Part shown: piece by piece, positions 41,701 to 53,711 of the stretch
How the letters are laid out: the number at the start of each line of letters is the position of its first letter
Position numbering within the stretch: position 1 is the first letter of the stretch
The notes under the pieces: generated by a model
Told to the model about the DNA's origin: nothing
Databases searched by the model: none
Seen by the model: the letters and a program-made list of their open reading frames with translations, nothing else
Position numbers and translations under genes: made by a program
Source: Blastobasis lacticolella
Taxonomy: Eukaryota > Arthropoda > Insecta > Lepidoptera > Blastobasidae
Length of the DNA stretch: 64,000 bases
Direction: 5' to 3'
Assembly (NCBI GenBank): GCA_905147135.1
Contig: LR990041.1
Location: 18,351,907-18,415,906 of the forward strand

Positions 41701-43455
41701 CCATGGACTTACTATGCTTTGTCTAATATAGGATGATAATTTTGACAGCTCACTGATTGATGGTCCTTGGCGCACGCCTATCAAGCTTCGTGTTTTTTTA
41801 TCGGCAAAATGTACTACGGATAATGTAGTACTTCATAGACAGGCCCCGCCCCTTTAGTGAAGTGTCACGAAAAACGATAAGCAACAGACAATCGAAAATC
41901 GGTATTAAAATAAAATAATCGAAAATTTAATATTATCATTTAGGTTATTATATTATTTTTTGTAACTAAAGTCTTATTCTTTGTTTCTATTTCACCCTAA
42001 GAGACCTTTCACATCAACGATTTTGACTCGTGCGTGTTCTAAACATTGGGCTGATTGACTGATCAAGAATACGCATGTGTCTAACTCGCCATTGTGGTAC
42101 GGTTCTTAATAAATAAATTATTAATTCAAATAAAATAAAAAATTTGTTTTGTGTAATACATACAGAATAACCATTGAACTATCGATTCCAAGTTCTATGA
42201 GAATGATAATCGATAATCGAATAACTTCATTAATGATTTTGTACTACCTTATCCCTACTAATAACTGTCAAAATTATCATCCTATATTTAACAAAGTATA
42301 CCCAAAAGGGACTGCACACTGCTTTGACTAAAACCGAGCAGAGCGAGAGTCACCATCGATAGTCCTTTGTCTCTTTCTAACAGTGTAAACACAATGTTAT
42401 TGGCATGACGGCGCATCGATTTATTGGTCGTGATAAGATGTCTATCGGTTAGATACTCTTTAGCTGATCCTTGTTTGTTTGTTTATCTGTGGTTAGTTAA
42501 CAATGGCAGCGCGCGCTCGCATTACTGTGCGCTGTGATGTTCTTGTTTTGATTAACACCAGAAATCGAGCACCCACGAGGAATTGCTATATAAGTCACGA
42601 ATACCAATATCATAGCCTTTAAACTAATGTCGTTGTAAGTTTGTGTCGTGGTGGACCGCGGGCGCTCATGCGCCGCGCTAGAAAAGTCGGCCCTGATGTT
42701 AAAATGGTGATGATAGATCCAATTATAATGATGTCGGCTATCTAGACTCTAGGGCGCCGATAGGCATAATCACCGTCATTCTAAATTGACAAGTGTCATG
42801 TTTGGTGTTGCCATTATTAGAGAAATATATTTACCGTGAATTTTGTATTATTATGGGGTAATCCATACAATCCGAAAAGTAGTTGTCAAAATACCTTTTG
42901 ATCTACTGAACGTTTCTCCGACGAACGTCAAATCGAAATAATTATTAACCAACAACTTATTGTTGCACAAAACAGATAAAAGAGTTCGGTAACGATTTAT
43001 CCTACAACACTAGTTAAATTTTATCATCGAGATCTACAATTCGGATGACTGCTTCACCCGAAATGTAGATATCGACGAGTACTATCAGTTCTCTTTAGGA
43101 ACTAGTGTTCTAGATTTCAGTTTTAAGTTTGACAGCTGTCATTTAAAATGTAGATCTCAACAATAACTATAATCCCTCTCTAGAAACTAGTGTTTTAGGA
43201 CCAATAGTTTCCAAGTAGCAGGGTAACCTTAGGCTGGACCCTGATGAAAATACGACGTTCAGATTGCACCCGGTCCGGCTCTGCCTGGCCCTGATCAGTA
43301 GGTCGGTGTCCGCACTAAGTAATAAAAGTAATTCGGAATTTGCATTAACAATTGTGGCAACACTAGAAACGGACACAGGACTATCGATGGTGACTCTCGC
43401 TCTGCCCTGTTTAAGTCAAAGCAGTTCGCAGTCCCTTTTGGGTAGTAAGTCCATG
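41701..43455. mobile_element. MITE family Y, copy B, interrupted by element X
   Basis: The left end CCATGGACTTACTATGCTTT is complete. The right end is split: it breaks at 42300 and its terminal GTAAGTCCATG resumes at 43445. Removing the insert and one TA restores a terminal sequence matching the inverse of the left end, except for one base. Confidence 0.8.
42301..43442. mobile_element. element X (1.14 kb), Tc1/mariner-like TA insertion with ~75-bp inverted termini
   Basis: CCCAAAAGGGACTGCACACT with GCTTTGACTAAAACCG and GAGCGAGAGTCACCATCG at the left is matched by the inverse at the right (GCAGTCCCTTTTGGG outermost). It is flanked by TA at 42299-42300 and 43443-43444. The interior contains blocks of GAACTAGTGTTCTAG-like sequence. 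No transposase is seen, so it is probably non-autonomous. Confidence 0.8.
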
Positions 43456-43981
43456 AGAAAGGCACAGTCCGTGGTATTGTCGATATGAATCTAGGATGTG
43501 AATGTGTCTGCAACGGCAAGCACTCCGCCTTGCTTGGAGTGCAAGGCCTAAAGCTGCGATTACACGCGCCTTAATCTAGCACTCTACATCACTACATGGC
43601 TGCATGTTGTGTGGTGGAAATCGCACGTAGGGATATAGGACCCTAAATAGTGATCCTAACCGCCGCCCGAGCGTTGCCCATTTGGCATATTTTATGCTAG
43701 AATTGGCATATTTTCACATTGTTTAGCATTTATTGTGCTTTAACATAATAAAGCCTTTGTCGAAAAATATAAATGATATAATCTCCAAATTCTAACAATA
43801 AAACAATTTAAAAAATTGGGTCACATTTTTCGACATTTTTCATTGATATTTTTATGTAAATCACGAGATCGAAGCATATCCCAAGATTCCGAGCCATGAA
43901 CTTACTAAAAAAGACAGCTGCATCGTATGCATTTTGTATAAAAAGTGCCATATTACAATACCTATTTGTCGTTTTTCTTTA
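43456..43981. other. intergenic, unrecognised
   Basis: 43670-43760 holds GGCATATTTTATGCTAG-like stretches reminiscent of the interior of the hAT MITE at 32211, but no matching end pair was found. Confidence 0.35.
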
Positions 43982-44376
43982 CAGGGTGGGGCCTGTAACA
44001 GGGGCAAAAAATTTAAACGCAGACTCCTCAGAGTATCTGAAGTTACCTTGACCAGATCCTAATGCTCCAAAGTGCTTCAACTCAAGGAAATATTAATTTA
44101 AAGTTACAATCCATAATCAATGAATTTCGCTATCGCGAAATTGTCGTTAGATGTCTTGGTACCGGGCATAGCCTTCATACTGGGGCGACGTAAGCGATCA
44201 CAATGTTAATGTCAAGCTTTGTTTCATTTGGTTCAAGTATACCGGCTGGACATGACGGTATGTAGTATATTGCTGGCTCGATTATTTTTGATTGAAAATA
44301 ACCACGTGGACTTAGTCATTGGTTAGTTAAAGGGTCTATATTTTAATTTGTTGCCCTTGTTGTAGGCCCCACACTG
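43982..44376. mobile_element. 395-bp MITE at TA
   Basis: CAGGGTGGGGCCTGTAACAG with GGGCAAAAAATTTAA at the left faces TTAATTTGTTGCCCTTGTTG with TAGGCCCCACACTG at the right. TA flanks both sides (43980-43981, 44377-44378). Confidence 0.7.
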
Positions 44377-44467
44377 TATATAGGAGATAGAATTGACAGA
44401 ATGTGGAAAAATTAGCATACTAAATTTATTTTACTGGCAATAATAAACTACCGACGTATAGTCTGGC

Positions 44468-44711
44468 AGTGTGGTGTCCGGCAGAGTAGAATAGCACCAA
44501 CCTCTTACACTAATGGGTATCGTACAAGGCGACTAATGTTTTCGAGGCAAAATATCAAGAGTCTCCGTAGTCTGGAAAATGGGAAATATATGAAAACACT
44601 GCGCACACATCTCCAACCTGCCTGCCAAGCGTGGAGATTATGGCAATAACCTCCCCTTTCGTGGGAGAGGCCGTAAGTCCTGCAGTGGACTGTTACAGGC
44701 TATGATGATGT
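44468..44711 (+). repeat. dispersed LINE-tail-like repeat, plus orientation
   Basis: The inverse orientation of the copies at 6632, 23690 and 31783: it begins GTGTGGTGTCCGGCAGAGTA and ends GACTGTTACAGGCTATGATG. It directly abuts the next element. Confidence 0.55.
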
Positions 44712-44713
44712 AT

Positions 44714-47190
44714 AGTCCGGCAAGAAAGTCGTGACAAAAATTGAGGACGCCACTATCTTTTACATGGTATCATTGTACTGTATCAGTCTGTGACCTTAAA
44801 ATATTAAAAAAAAGATATGTGCCTCGTATACTTCAACTAGAAAGATTTGATACTTGTTAATTTTCTATTTTATCGCTCGACAACAGCACGTGACAGTCCA
44901 CTGTTGTAGTTAAACCACATCAGCCGAAAGGCCTAGTTTAGTATAGTTAGAATGGACAAAGGGATTGGTAATATATATAGGGAAATCAAGATTAACATAA
45001 AGCCAGCTCCATGTAAGATAGGTAATATTAAATAGTATCGTTTTTGACAACCACTGCCCTTGCAACAGTTAGTTACCTACTGTCAAACTGAGTATCCGCT
45101 GCCACACCAGCTGTCACATTATGGTGGAAGATAAAGAATAAGAGGAGGTATTGGAAATTGAAATAAGAGTCTGGTATATATTTATTCTTATTAATTTATT
45201 AACAGCAGCGCTGATGCACGAAACGATGTAATGTTAAACTGTTATTTATCTTCTGCTTCTCTCTCTGTTCGACCAGCCACCATGATAATCTTATTTTATT
45301 CTCTCCTAATAATATATATCTCAAGTTTCCCTGACCCTGGGTTTCATTTCACTAGCCTCGAATAGTCGTACATTGCCTACAGTGCTATAACACCTTCGTT
45401 CACCAGCGCCGCACTGCTTTTAGATACACGTAAACACAAAAATATCAATGTATATAATATTTACAAAAAAATACAAAACGATCAAACTATAACAGTCCAC
45501 TATATTGTGACGGTTAATTTTGTGACCTGAAATAAATGTATGCAATACTACAAAATACATTAATTTTACATAAATTCATATGATTTTCGAAAGATCACAT
45601 TTCATTCAATATTTTCAAAATTGAGATGCATGATACCATAGCCTCCTTCATCTACAAGCCATGCTGTAGCACGGAACGGCAACGTCGCTGTAAACTGATT
45701 TACTCATTGTTTACATGTCAATGTGCGGGAAAATTATGAATTTTATGATGATAAATTTAAAATATATTGATAAAACTGTAAATTAACGCGTTTGTATGGA
45801 CCATCTACGAAGGTAAATAAAAGTAAATATATTTATAATTGTGCTAAAATTGGATAAATACGATTTTTGAAAAACAATCCTTGACCATTTTTGTTGTTAG
45901 TTTTTAGCTTATTTCATAAATCAAATTCTGTTGTATATTCGTAATCTTTCTCTAACAGATGCCAAGGCATTTTTGCATTTGAAAAATGCAAGTAAAATTA
46001 TGATTAAACCATAAAAATGGGAAAGATTCTGTGCCGATGTTTTGCTTTCCAAAAGATGTAATTCTATTAAATAAATGGACTTCTGCTATTCCCCAAGCAT
46101 GCTGGAGTCCCACCAAAGGATCTTTTGTAAGCAGCAAACTTTTTTGCATTGTGAAAGTTATCACAACTACTTTAAACCACGATCTCTGATTATCCACGAT
46201 GATCTAAGCATTGAAAAAGTATATAGGTACAATAAGTAAGTAAGTAGTTAGTTTTTATATACTTAGGCACTTAAATAAAACTGTTTAAAATCTATTATAC
46301 CTAATATTTAATAAATTGGGCAATATTTTGGCTGGCATAGATTATTTTATTTCATAATAGCTTTTGGTCGCGACTGTGTCCGCATAAAATTCTGCTATAA
46401 CGTGCCGGACCCGTTCTCGCGGGAATCACATTAAATATCGGGATAAATTATAGCATATGTGTTATTCGGGGCTATATTCTATATAACTGCCTAATTTCAT
46501 TAAAATACGATCAGTAGTTTTTGCGTAAAGGTGTAACAAACATCCATTACGTACAAAACCAAACATAGATTATATTTCGCATTTATAATATTAGGATAAT
46601 ACAATTGCAAGTAGGTATATAGGTAAATAGGACAAAAATCTATCCAATTACATATTATCTAACTAATGTATATACTTATTAATATACTTTATCACTTAAA
46701 TAACTAATAACATAAAACGACGACGACCGCGATGATAGTTTTACAGAAGTTTTCAGGTTCACTAAAATTCAAAATGCGACGTTGTCAAACTTCTGCGCAT
46801 GGCTTGTAGATGAAGGAGGCTATGATGATACGTATCGATAATCTTTGCTATTCGGCCGTAAACATCTTTCAAATTGCACAGCAACTTATATGCTCTAAAC
46901 TCGGTCATACATTCTTGAACAACTCTAAATATTACTTTTCTCCTGACGCTTTTATAAGTTTATGCATTTGTTGCGAAAATAAATGTCCCACACAGTAAAA
47001 ATCTAGAAATATACACATTAAAAGTTTAACATAACAACAACAAAACAACGGCAATGTCTACATGACATGACAGCTGAAGTCAGTTTGACCACAGATAGGT
47101 ATAGAATATTTGAGTTTGACAGTAATTTAGTGTGGCCAATTTAGGCGAGAGCAGTAGTTCCCAAAACACTATTTTCACGACTTTCTTGCC
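44714..47190. mobile_element. ~2.5-kb element with inverted ends (GGCAAGAAAGTCGTGA)
   Basis: AGTCCGGCAAGAAAGTCGTG near 44714 is the inverse of CACGACTTTCTTGCCAAACT near 47175. A second inverted pair lies inside: CATAGCCTCCTTCATCTACA (45636) and its exact inverse at 46797-46824, 28 bases in all. A Lep1-like unit lies at 46366-46597 in inverse orientation. The 81- and 62-codon frames at 45952-46197 and 46810-46998 show no recognised domain. Confidence 0.5.
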
Positions 47191-49320
47191 AAACTGTAAG
47201 TGTAGAGGAAATTATATTGGCTCTTGGGCAGGTGAAAAACAGGCGATTTCCGGGTCAGGATAAGATCATACGCGAAATGCTAAAACTGGGGTCGGAAAAG
47301 TTATGGCCAGCCTTGGCACTGCTTTTCACTAAATGCATTTTGAACGGTGAAGTGCCTAAAGAATGGCATAATTATAATTATTCTCCTCCATAAAAGAGGA
47401 GATATTCGAAAATTGAAAAATTACCGCCCAATTAGCCTTCTGTCCCACGTCTTTTTTTTTTTTTTTTATGTTATACGGCAGACAAACAGGCAAGCGGGCC
47501 ACCTGATGGAAAGTGGTCACCGCCGCCTATGGACATCAGCAACACCAGGGGAGTCACTGATGCGTTGCCCGCCTCTGAAGAGACCTCTAATATATCTCTT
47601 GAACGATCCCATGTCATAGTCCATAGGAAACACTGTGGCTGGGAGCTCATTCCACATCCGAATCGTACGAGCGAGAAACGTTCTTTCGAACCTTCGCGTC
47701 GTGACCAACAGAGGGTCTACGTAGTGAGGATGAGTACCAAGCCCACGGCGGGTGGTGCGATGCGGGAATTGTGCTGTGGGCACCAGATCGAAAAGTTCCT
47801 CGGATCACTCCCCATTGTACAGCCGATAGAACACACACAGGGAGCCAAAGTCCCTTCGGTTTGCCAGTGGTTCCAACTTGCGTGTTAGTATGGGATCATC
47901 GACAATTCGTACAGCGCGTCTCTGTACGGAGTCTAGAGGATTAAGCAGGTCGGCAGTTTCGCCGGCCCAAAGATGGGAACAATACTCCATATGTGGCCGC
48001 ACTTGTGCCTTGTACAGCAGCAGGCGCTGCCCCGGGGTGAAGTATCACTTGGACCGGTTAAGCACTCCAAGCTTCTATAAATTATTTACCAGGGTTATCC
48101 TCAACAGACTTGCCAATAAACTCGATGACCACCAATCCTGTTCTCTACAGGCAGGATTTAGATCTGGGCATAGCACAAATGATCATCTCCATATTCTAAA
48201 GACTGTCATAGAAAAGTGCCATGAATACAGAAAACCGATTATCACCACCTTCATCAACTTTGAAAAGCGTTTGATTCCGTCGAAACGTGGGCAGTTGAAA
48301 AGGCACTTATGGACTGCAGAGTGGATGGAAGGTACATATAACTGCTTAGGCACCTCCAACGTAATGACACCTCGTCGGTTAGCTTACACAAACTGACAGA
48401 GTCTTTTCCACTTGGACGAGGGGTGCGCCAAGGCTATACTTTAACTTTATTTACCAAAATTATTTAACGCCGCTCTGGAAAACGTCTTCAGGACCTTTGA
48501 TTAGAGTTACAGAGGGATTGTGATTGATAGGGAAAGGCTCAACAATTTGCGGTTCGCTGACGATATTGCACTGCTGGCAGATAGTTTCGACGACATGATT
48601 ATAATGTTAGAAGAACTCCAGCGTGAAGCAGGAAAAATTGGTCTTAAAATTAACAAAACCAAAACCAAGATAATGACAAACATAGAGAAGGCGAAAAACA
48701 TCCAACTACCTCTAGAAGTCGTCGATCACTTCATATACCTAGGCCATAAGATCACTCTCGGATTATTAGACTAAGTAGCTGAAGTGGAGCGACGCATAGC
48801 TCAAACGTGGGCAGCTTTTGAAGCAAATGGGGCAATATTTAAATAAATAACGATATCTCAACACCACTAAAGTGTTTAACCAGTGTGTCCTGCCGGTATT
48901 TACGTACGGAATGGAAACCACCACTTTAACAAAAATGTCTGCTGAGAAACTACGGGTTGCACAGAGAGCGATGGAAAGAATAATGCCCGGTATTACTCTA
49001 ATGCATCGTAAAAGAAACGAGTGGATCAGAGAAAAGACAAAGGTGATAGACGTTGTGGAAGAAATAGAGCACCGGAAGTGGAGATGGGCAGGACACATTG
49101 CCAGGATGGACTACAGCCGTTGGGCGAGAAGGACCTTGGAGTGAAGACCCCGCGCTAACACCCGCGGCAGGGGCAGACCACCCTTAAGATGGACCGATGA
49201 TATCCGCCAACAAGCCGGAATAAATTGGCTGCAGGTTGCCGGAAACATACAGGCGTGGAAGCTTGGAGAGGAGGCCTACGTTCGAAGACGGACACACTAT
49301 GGGCTGATATGATGATGATG
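47190..49320 (+). pseudogene. RTE-clade LINE, split by a Jockey-type LINE
   Basis: Plus-strand RT sequence LKNYRPISLLSHV ends at about 47448 and resumes with YKLFTRVILNRLANKL at about 48077. The later parts are QAGFRSGHSTNDHL, LRFADDIALLADSFDD (catalytic FADD at about 48555), GLKINKTKTKIM, VLPVFTYGMET, KWRWAGHIARM, and a (GATGAT)n end at 49308-49320. Order and motifs are RTE. Stops, frameshifts and the insertion show that it is dead. Confidence 0.75.
47448..48076 (-). mobile_element. 5'-truncated Jockey-like LINE inserted in the RTE element
   Basis: A T-run at 47448-47467 marks its poly(A) tail. The minus-strand ORF remnants include RPHMEYCSHLWAG, LDSVQRRAVRIVDDP, GSLCVFYRLYNGE and IRMWNELPATVFP. 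It is nearly the same sequence as 58322-58935 and stops where that copy reads GGTTAAGCACTCCCAAGCTT. No clear target duplication is visible. Confidence 0.75.
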
Positions 49321-49842
49321 AATAAACTATATAGAGGTAATATAACTTCAGGCTATTAAGTAGTTCATAACCTTAATAAGCCGCCTTCGTTATTGTACAC
49401 CATTAAAAATTTGTCGGGTTATACTGTAAGTTTGGTGACAATGTCTGTACGTCAAATGCTGACATATTTGACAAGAATCATAATTCCATGAAGGAAGGCT
49501 AGGTCTTTTTTCGAAACGTCATTAATCTAATTTCACAATCGACTGGTCTAGCCATCTTTGACAGCTCCGCTTGCGTGATGCGTGTATGGTAGAAAATTGA
49601 CAGGTTGAAGTTCGACTATTTCTACCAACATCTACATTGACTCTGATTGTGTAGGATCATTCGCCAATCCGCCTCCTTTGTACACCGAAAGTACGTGAAT
49701 TGTCTATGGATCAAGAATTTCTACCACAAACAGCTTATGTCAAATCCCATACATTTTTTCTACCACAAACGATTGTAGATTAACGAAACCTCTTGGCTAA
49801 GGCGGCGGGTCATGTTAATTTCTTTTTCCGTCACGTTCCCTC
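49321..49842. other. intergenic, unrecognised
   Basis: Contains TTCTACCACAAAC twice (near 49719 and 49760). No coding sequence. Confidence 0.35.
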
Positions 49843-50345
49843 GAAAGCTACGCGTCGACTAGCCCGCACCGCACGAGCCGCACGCGCCGCACGCATCGCA
49901 TTTCGGGTTGCTTGGTATGAGTTTGTATAGGAGTGCGTTCACTACCCGCACTGGCCGCGCCGCACAGCCGCACCGCATTGTCAGTAGTTAGGGATACCAG
50001 CATAAAATGCAGGCGATGCGGACAGGGATACAAGAAAAAAAGGCGTTATTTGCCTGAAATGGGAGACTAAGTCCTAACATATTTACCCATAAATATAAGA
50101 AAAAAATTGTAAGTTTAAATTGTAACTGCACTTCAGTATTTAAGCCTGCTATAAACTAGTGGGGGGGTTTGTCACAAACTCCACGCTTGGCACGTAAATC
50201 AAAAAGCAGGAAACGCTGCTGACCAATTTTATAACAAAAGAAATGTCCTGAGCTGGCCTCTAAGACATTAATCTCCTTCCTTGTACGCGTACAACATCTG
50301 TGAACTTAATGTGTTAAACTCTATCTAAGAAGTTTGGCAACCAGC

Positions 50346-50507
50346 GAAATTATAAGATTGATTGAAATCAACAAGTAGATACCTAAGCATAACTGATTGA
50401 ATAATGAGGACCGTCTGTATACAACATGATAGGAGCTAAAAGATGGACGTCTTCATTATTCTAAACCAGGTTGATTACTTGTTGATGTCAATCAATCTTA
50501 TAATTTC
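50346..50507. mobile_element. 162-bp foldback MITE
   Basis: GAAATTATAAGATTGATTGA with AATCAACAAGTA at the left faces its inverse at the right with one mismatch over 32 bases. A second inner inverted pair is GAATAATGAGGACCGTC and GACGTCTTCATTATTC. Confidence 0.75.
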
Positions 50508-51529
50508 CTAAGTCGCTTCACTTTTTAGACAGCGTCTAAAGCTATATTCTAATCTGCCTTAATAATTTTATGTAAAATTAAATATAAACAAAGTACCTAA
50601 GCCACTAAATATACCCCAACAATATGAACATTATCTAAAATATCTAATCCCACATACCCCTAAATTTGTGGAAGAAATCGCTGGGTTGGGTACCCTGAGG
50701 GCCGGCCCGTGACGTCACACGGATATTAAACTATAGAATTTGCTGCAAATATTTTCGACTTTAGAGCCTACTTACAGCTTGAGTCACAATCTATATTTTG
50801 TTTCCTTTTTTAATGGTGCATATGACATGTCTGATAGAGAAGGATATAAGTTGTTAAGTACCCATTCTAACCTTCTGCTATTGCCAATTGTTACTTTTTT
50901 TAAATTTGTGACTGAGAGTTCTAGATTATTGCTCAAAACCAAAGATTTTGAAGCATAGAGCAATCGAAAATATAATCTTCTCTTTTGAAGAAATAAATTC
51001 TCGATGACAGTGTTGCCACATTGGATAATTTTTTCGTCATACTGGCGAAATTGGGAGATAGCGTGGAGAAATTTTTTAATGTGTTTTTTGACTTTGGCGA
51101 AAAATAAATTAAGAAGCGTTATTTTAATAAAACTATTTTCATACAATAGGCAATATTATATTTAAAATAAATATTTTGACGAAGAATAAATTGAGAACTG
51201 GTTGTCATGGAACCATCGCCAATAATTAAACTGTTTGTTGCTTTTTGAACAGAAGATCTATGGAGTAACTTCAATAATACTTCATTTAAAAGGGCCGGGT
51301 ATATAGAAACTAGACCTCTGTGATTATTACATATTTATCTTTTGGTACTTGGATGAGGACGTGATTGTCAACACCAACTTCATCTGTTTGTCAAAAGTGA
51401 CACTTTACTAGAAGGCGACGTTAGTTCTGATTTCGGCCACGTCCAAAATATTCATGAAGGGCTATAATACATACATATAGCTTATCAAAAAGATGATGCT
51501 GCTGATGTTGCTCTATGAACTTCCATTGA

Positions 51530-51740
51530 AATTCTGAACGCGTCTCCTTGATTGATAACACACCTCTCCTTGGGAGATACAAAAATGAATGGGTTGACAT
51601 CGCTGAGTCGGACATGAGAGCCAACCGAGGCTTACGACGTGAGGATACCGAACATCAGGCGAATTGGAGGAGAGAAGAAGCAGAATAGGGGTTCCTGGCA
51701 GAAGCCAGGATTGACTGTTTGGATGATGGTCAAGATTATG
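51530..51740 (+). mobile_element. RTE 3'-end remnant
   Basis: GACATCGCTGAGTCGGACAT, CTTACGACGTGAGGATACCG and CCTGGCAGAAGCC match the C-terminal and tail region at 61480-61600 and 62960-63090. It is degraded and lacks the (GAT)n tail. Confidence 0.55.
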
Positions 51741-52439
51741 AATATTGTATCATTTAGATTTCACCCGATTTCTTAGTGGTAAACACTAGATATTATCAAT
51801 AATTAATTTCAATATCTTTGATCGTTGGCGACTCCATAGTCGTCTTGTTTTGATATTTTTATAGTGTATTAGTGCCAAAAAATTTCTGCCCCATTTACTG
51901 CGTCATTTTCAAGTTCTATTAAAATTTGGAGAGATAACCGTATATTTGTGTTTCTCTTTTTCACTTTGAGAGAGGATAATCCTATAAACGACATACAGCA
52001 AAGACTTAATTTTTTTTTTTGAGAGCACAGAGAACGAGTACCTAATCAGGGTTACCATCTAAGCATTTTTTGAGATGTCATTATTAGTACCAAATCATGA
52101 CACACAGTTGGCAACCCTGCCCGCAATTGCGGTTCGTGCGGTGCGGCCAGTGTGGCCATGCCATCAGCAACGTCAGCAATATCTCAATGCGATGCGTGCG
52201 GCGCGTGCGGCTCTTGCGGTGCGGGCTAGTCGACGCGTAGCTTTATCCATGTCCCATTGCTGGCGACATTCGAATTCTGTCATAGAAAACTATATACTTC
52301 CGGTGTTGCTACATAAAACGCAGAACTAGCGCCACAATTGAGAGGTCACCTTAGTCGCAGTCAAGCTATAAAATAATTTCTCGTTGTGTTACTTATTGAG
52401 CTGCCTTGTGTTACTTTTGAATATCGGTTACTGGCAATA

Positions 52440-52858
52440 CTGCCTTAGCGTACATGCCATTCGAAATGTAGATCAGCAAGTACTATAATTTCTCTCTAGA
52501 AACAAGTGTTTTAGGACCAATGGGTTTCGAGTTATAAAATATTTAACTTTGACAGCTGTCATGTGAAATCTCGAGGAGTGCTATCATTTCACTCTAGGAA
52601 TTAGTGTTCTAGGACCAATAGTTTCCTAGTAGCAGGGAAACCTTGGGCTGGACCCTGCTGAAAATATGACCTTCAGATTGCACCTAGTCCGGCTCTGCCT
52701 GGCCCTGATCGGTAGGTCGGTGTCCGCGCTAAGTAATAAAAGTAATTCGGAATTTGCATCAACAATGGTGGCAACACTAGAAAGGGACACAGGACTATCC
52801 TTGGTGACTCTCGCTCTGCCCGGTTTTAGTCAAAGTAGTGCGCAGTCCCTTTGGGTGG
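52440..52858. mobile_element. element X, right part only
   Basis: It shares with 42301-43442 the AAACAAGTGTTTTAGGACCA block, TAATAAAAGTAATTCGGAAT and the end GTGACTCTCGCTCTGCCC followed by GCAGTCCCTTTGGG. The left terminus was not found. It ends directly at the left end of MITE Y copy C. Confidence 0.7.
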
Positions 52859-53368
52859 TATGCTTTGTCTAAAATAGGATGATAATTTTGACAGCTCACT
52901 AATTGTTGGTCTTTGGCGCACGCCTATGAAGTTTTTTTTTTTTCGGTAAAATGTACTACGGAAAATATTGTACTTCATAGACCGGCCCCGCCCCTTTAGT
53001 GAAGTGCCACGAATAACGAATAACAACAGACAATCGAAAATAGTTATTGATATAATAAAATCGAATATTTAAAATTAACATTTAGGTAACCTTATTATTT
53101 TTAGTAACTAAATTCATATTCCTTGTTTGGATTTCACCTTAAGAGACCTTTCACAACAACGATTTCGAGTCGCATTAATAAATTATTAATTCAGAAGAAA
53201 ATAAATAGTTGATTTTGTATAATACGTATAGCATAACCATGCATCTATCGATTCCAAGTTCTATGAGAATGAAAATCGAATAGATTCATTAACGAGTTTA
53301 CACAACCACATCCCTACTGTGATCTGTCAAAATTATCATCCTATATTTGACAAGGTATAAGTCCATGG
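52859..53368. mobile_element. MITE family Y, copy C
   Basis: It starts TATGCTTTGTCTAAAATAGG and ends GACAAGGTATAAGTCCATGG. The interior matches copies A and B. The outermost CCATGGACTTAC of the left terminus is missing, replaced by the end of element X. Confidence 0.8.
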
Positions 53369-53711
53369 TAGATTGTGTAGTGTGCGTGTAACTTCAGCTT
53401 AATGCCACACTTGCCACTTGGTGGTTCACAGTGGTTCATTAACGGAAGACTTGGCTGTATGGGCTAGATCACCTTCCTTGCCTTTCCCGTAAGAGATTGA
53501 TTTGACGTTTCGCAAATTTGACCTCATGTGGTTTTCTCCGTTTGTTTTGGATTTTGTTTATGAAATTAAATAAATAGGTTATATTTTAAAACGTATTTCT
53601 CTGTTTGTACAAACTATTTATAAGGACGCCCTATTCCCTTACGTGGACAGCTGGTAACATTTATTTTAGGTTACCTAACTTTGTAAATCTTACGTTCGTT
53701 CGTCTATCATT
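53369..53711 (+). other. FCF1 upstream region and probable 5' UTR
   Basis: No repeat is recognised here. It presumably contains the promoter, but I see no clear TATA box or initiator that I would defend. Confidence 0.35.

Larger units (their letters stand above)
49843..52255. mobile_element. ~2.4-kb element with long GC-rich inverted termini
   Basis: AGCTACGCGTCGACTAGCCC and the following CCGCACCGCACGAGCCGCAC array (49848-49910) is the inverse of 52185-52245, over about 60 bases with few changes. Inner parts (ACTGGCCGCGCCGCAC near 49950; the inverse near 52140) also match. Inside are a smaller MITE (50346), an RTE tail remnant (51530-51740) and a 120-codon minus-strand frame (51146-50784) with no recognised motif. 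Confidence 0.6.

Noticed and set aside
45952..46197. 81-codon minus-strand frame as a gene
   Set aside because: No motif or exon partner found, and it is inside a decayed element.
50784..51146. 120-codon minus-strand frame as a gene
   Set aside because: AT-rich, no recognisable domain, inside a transposon-like segment; kept only as a note there.
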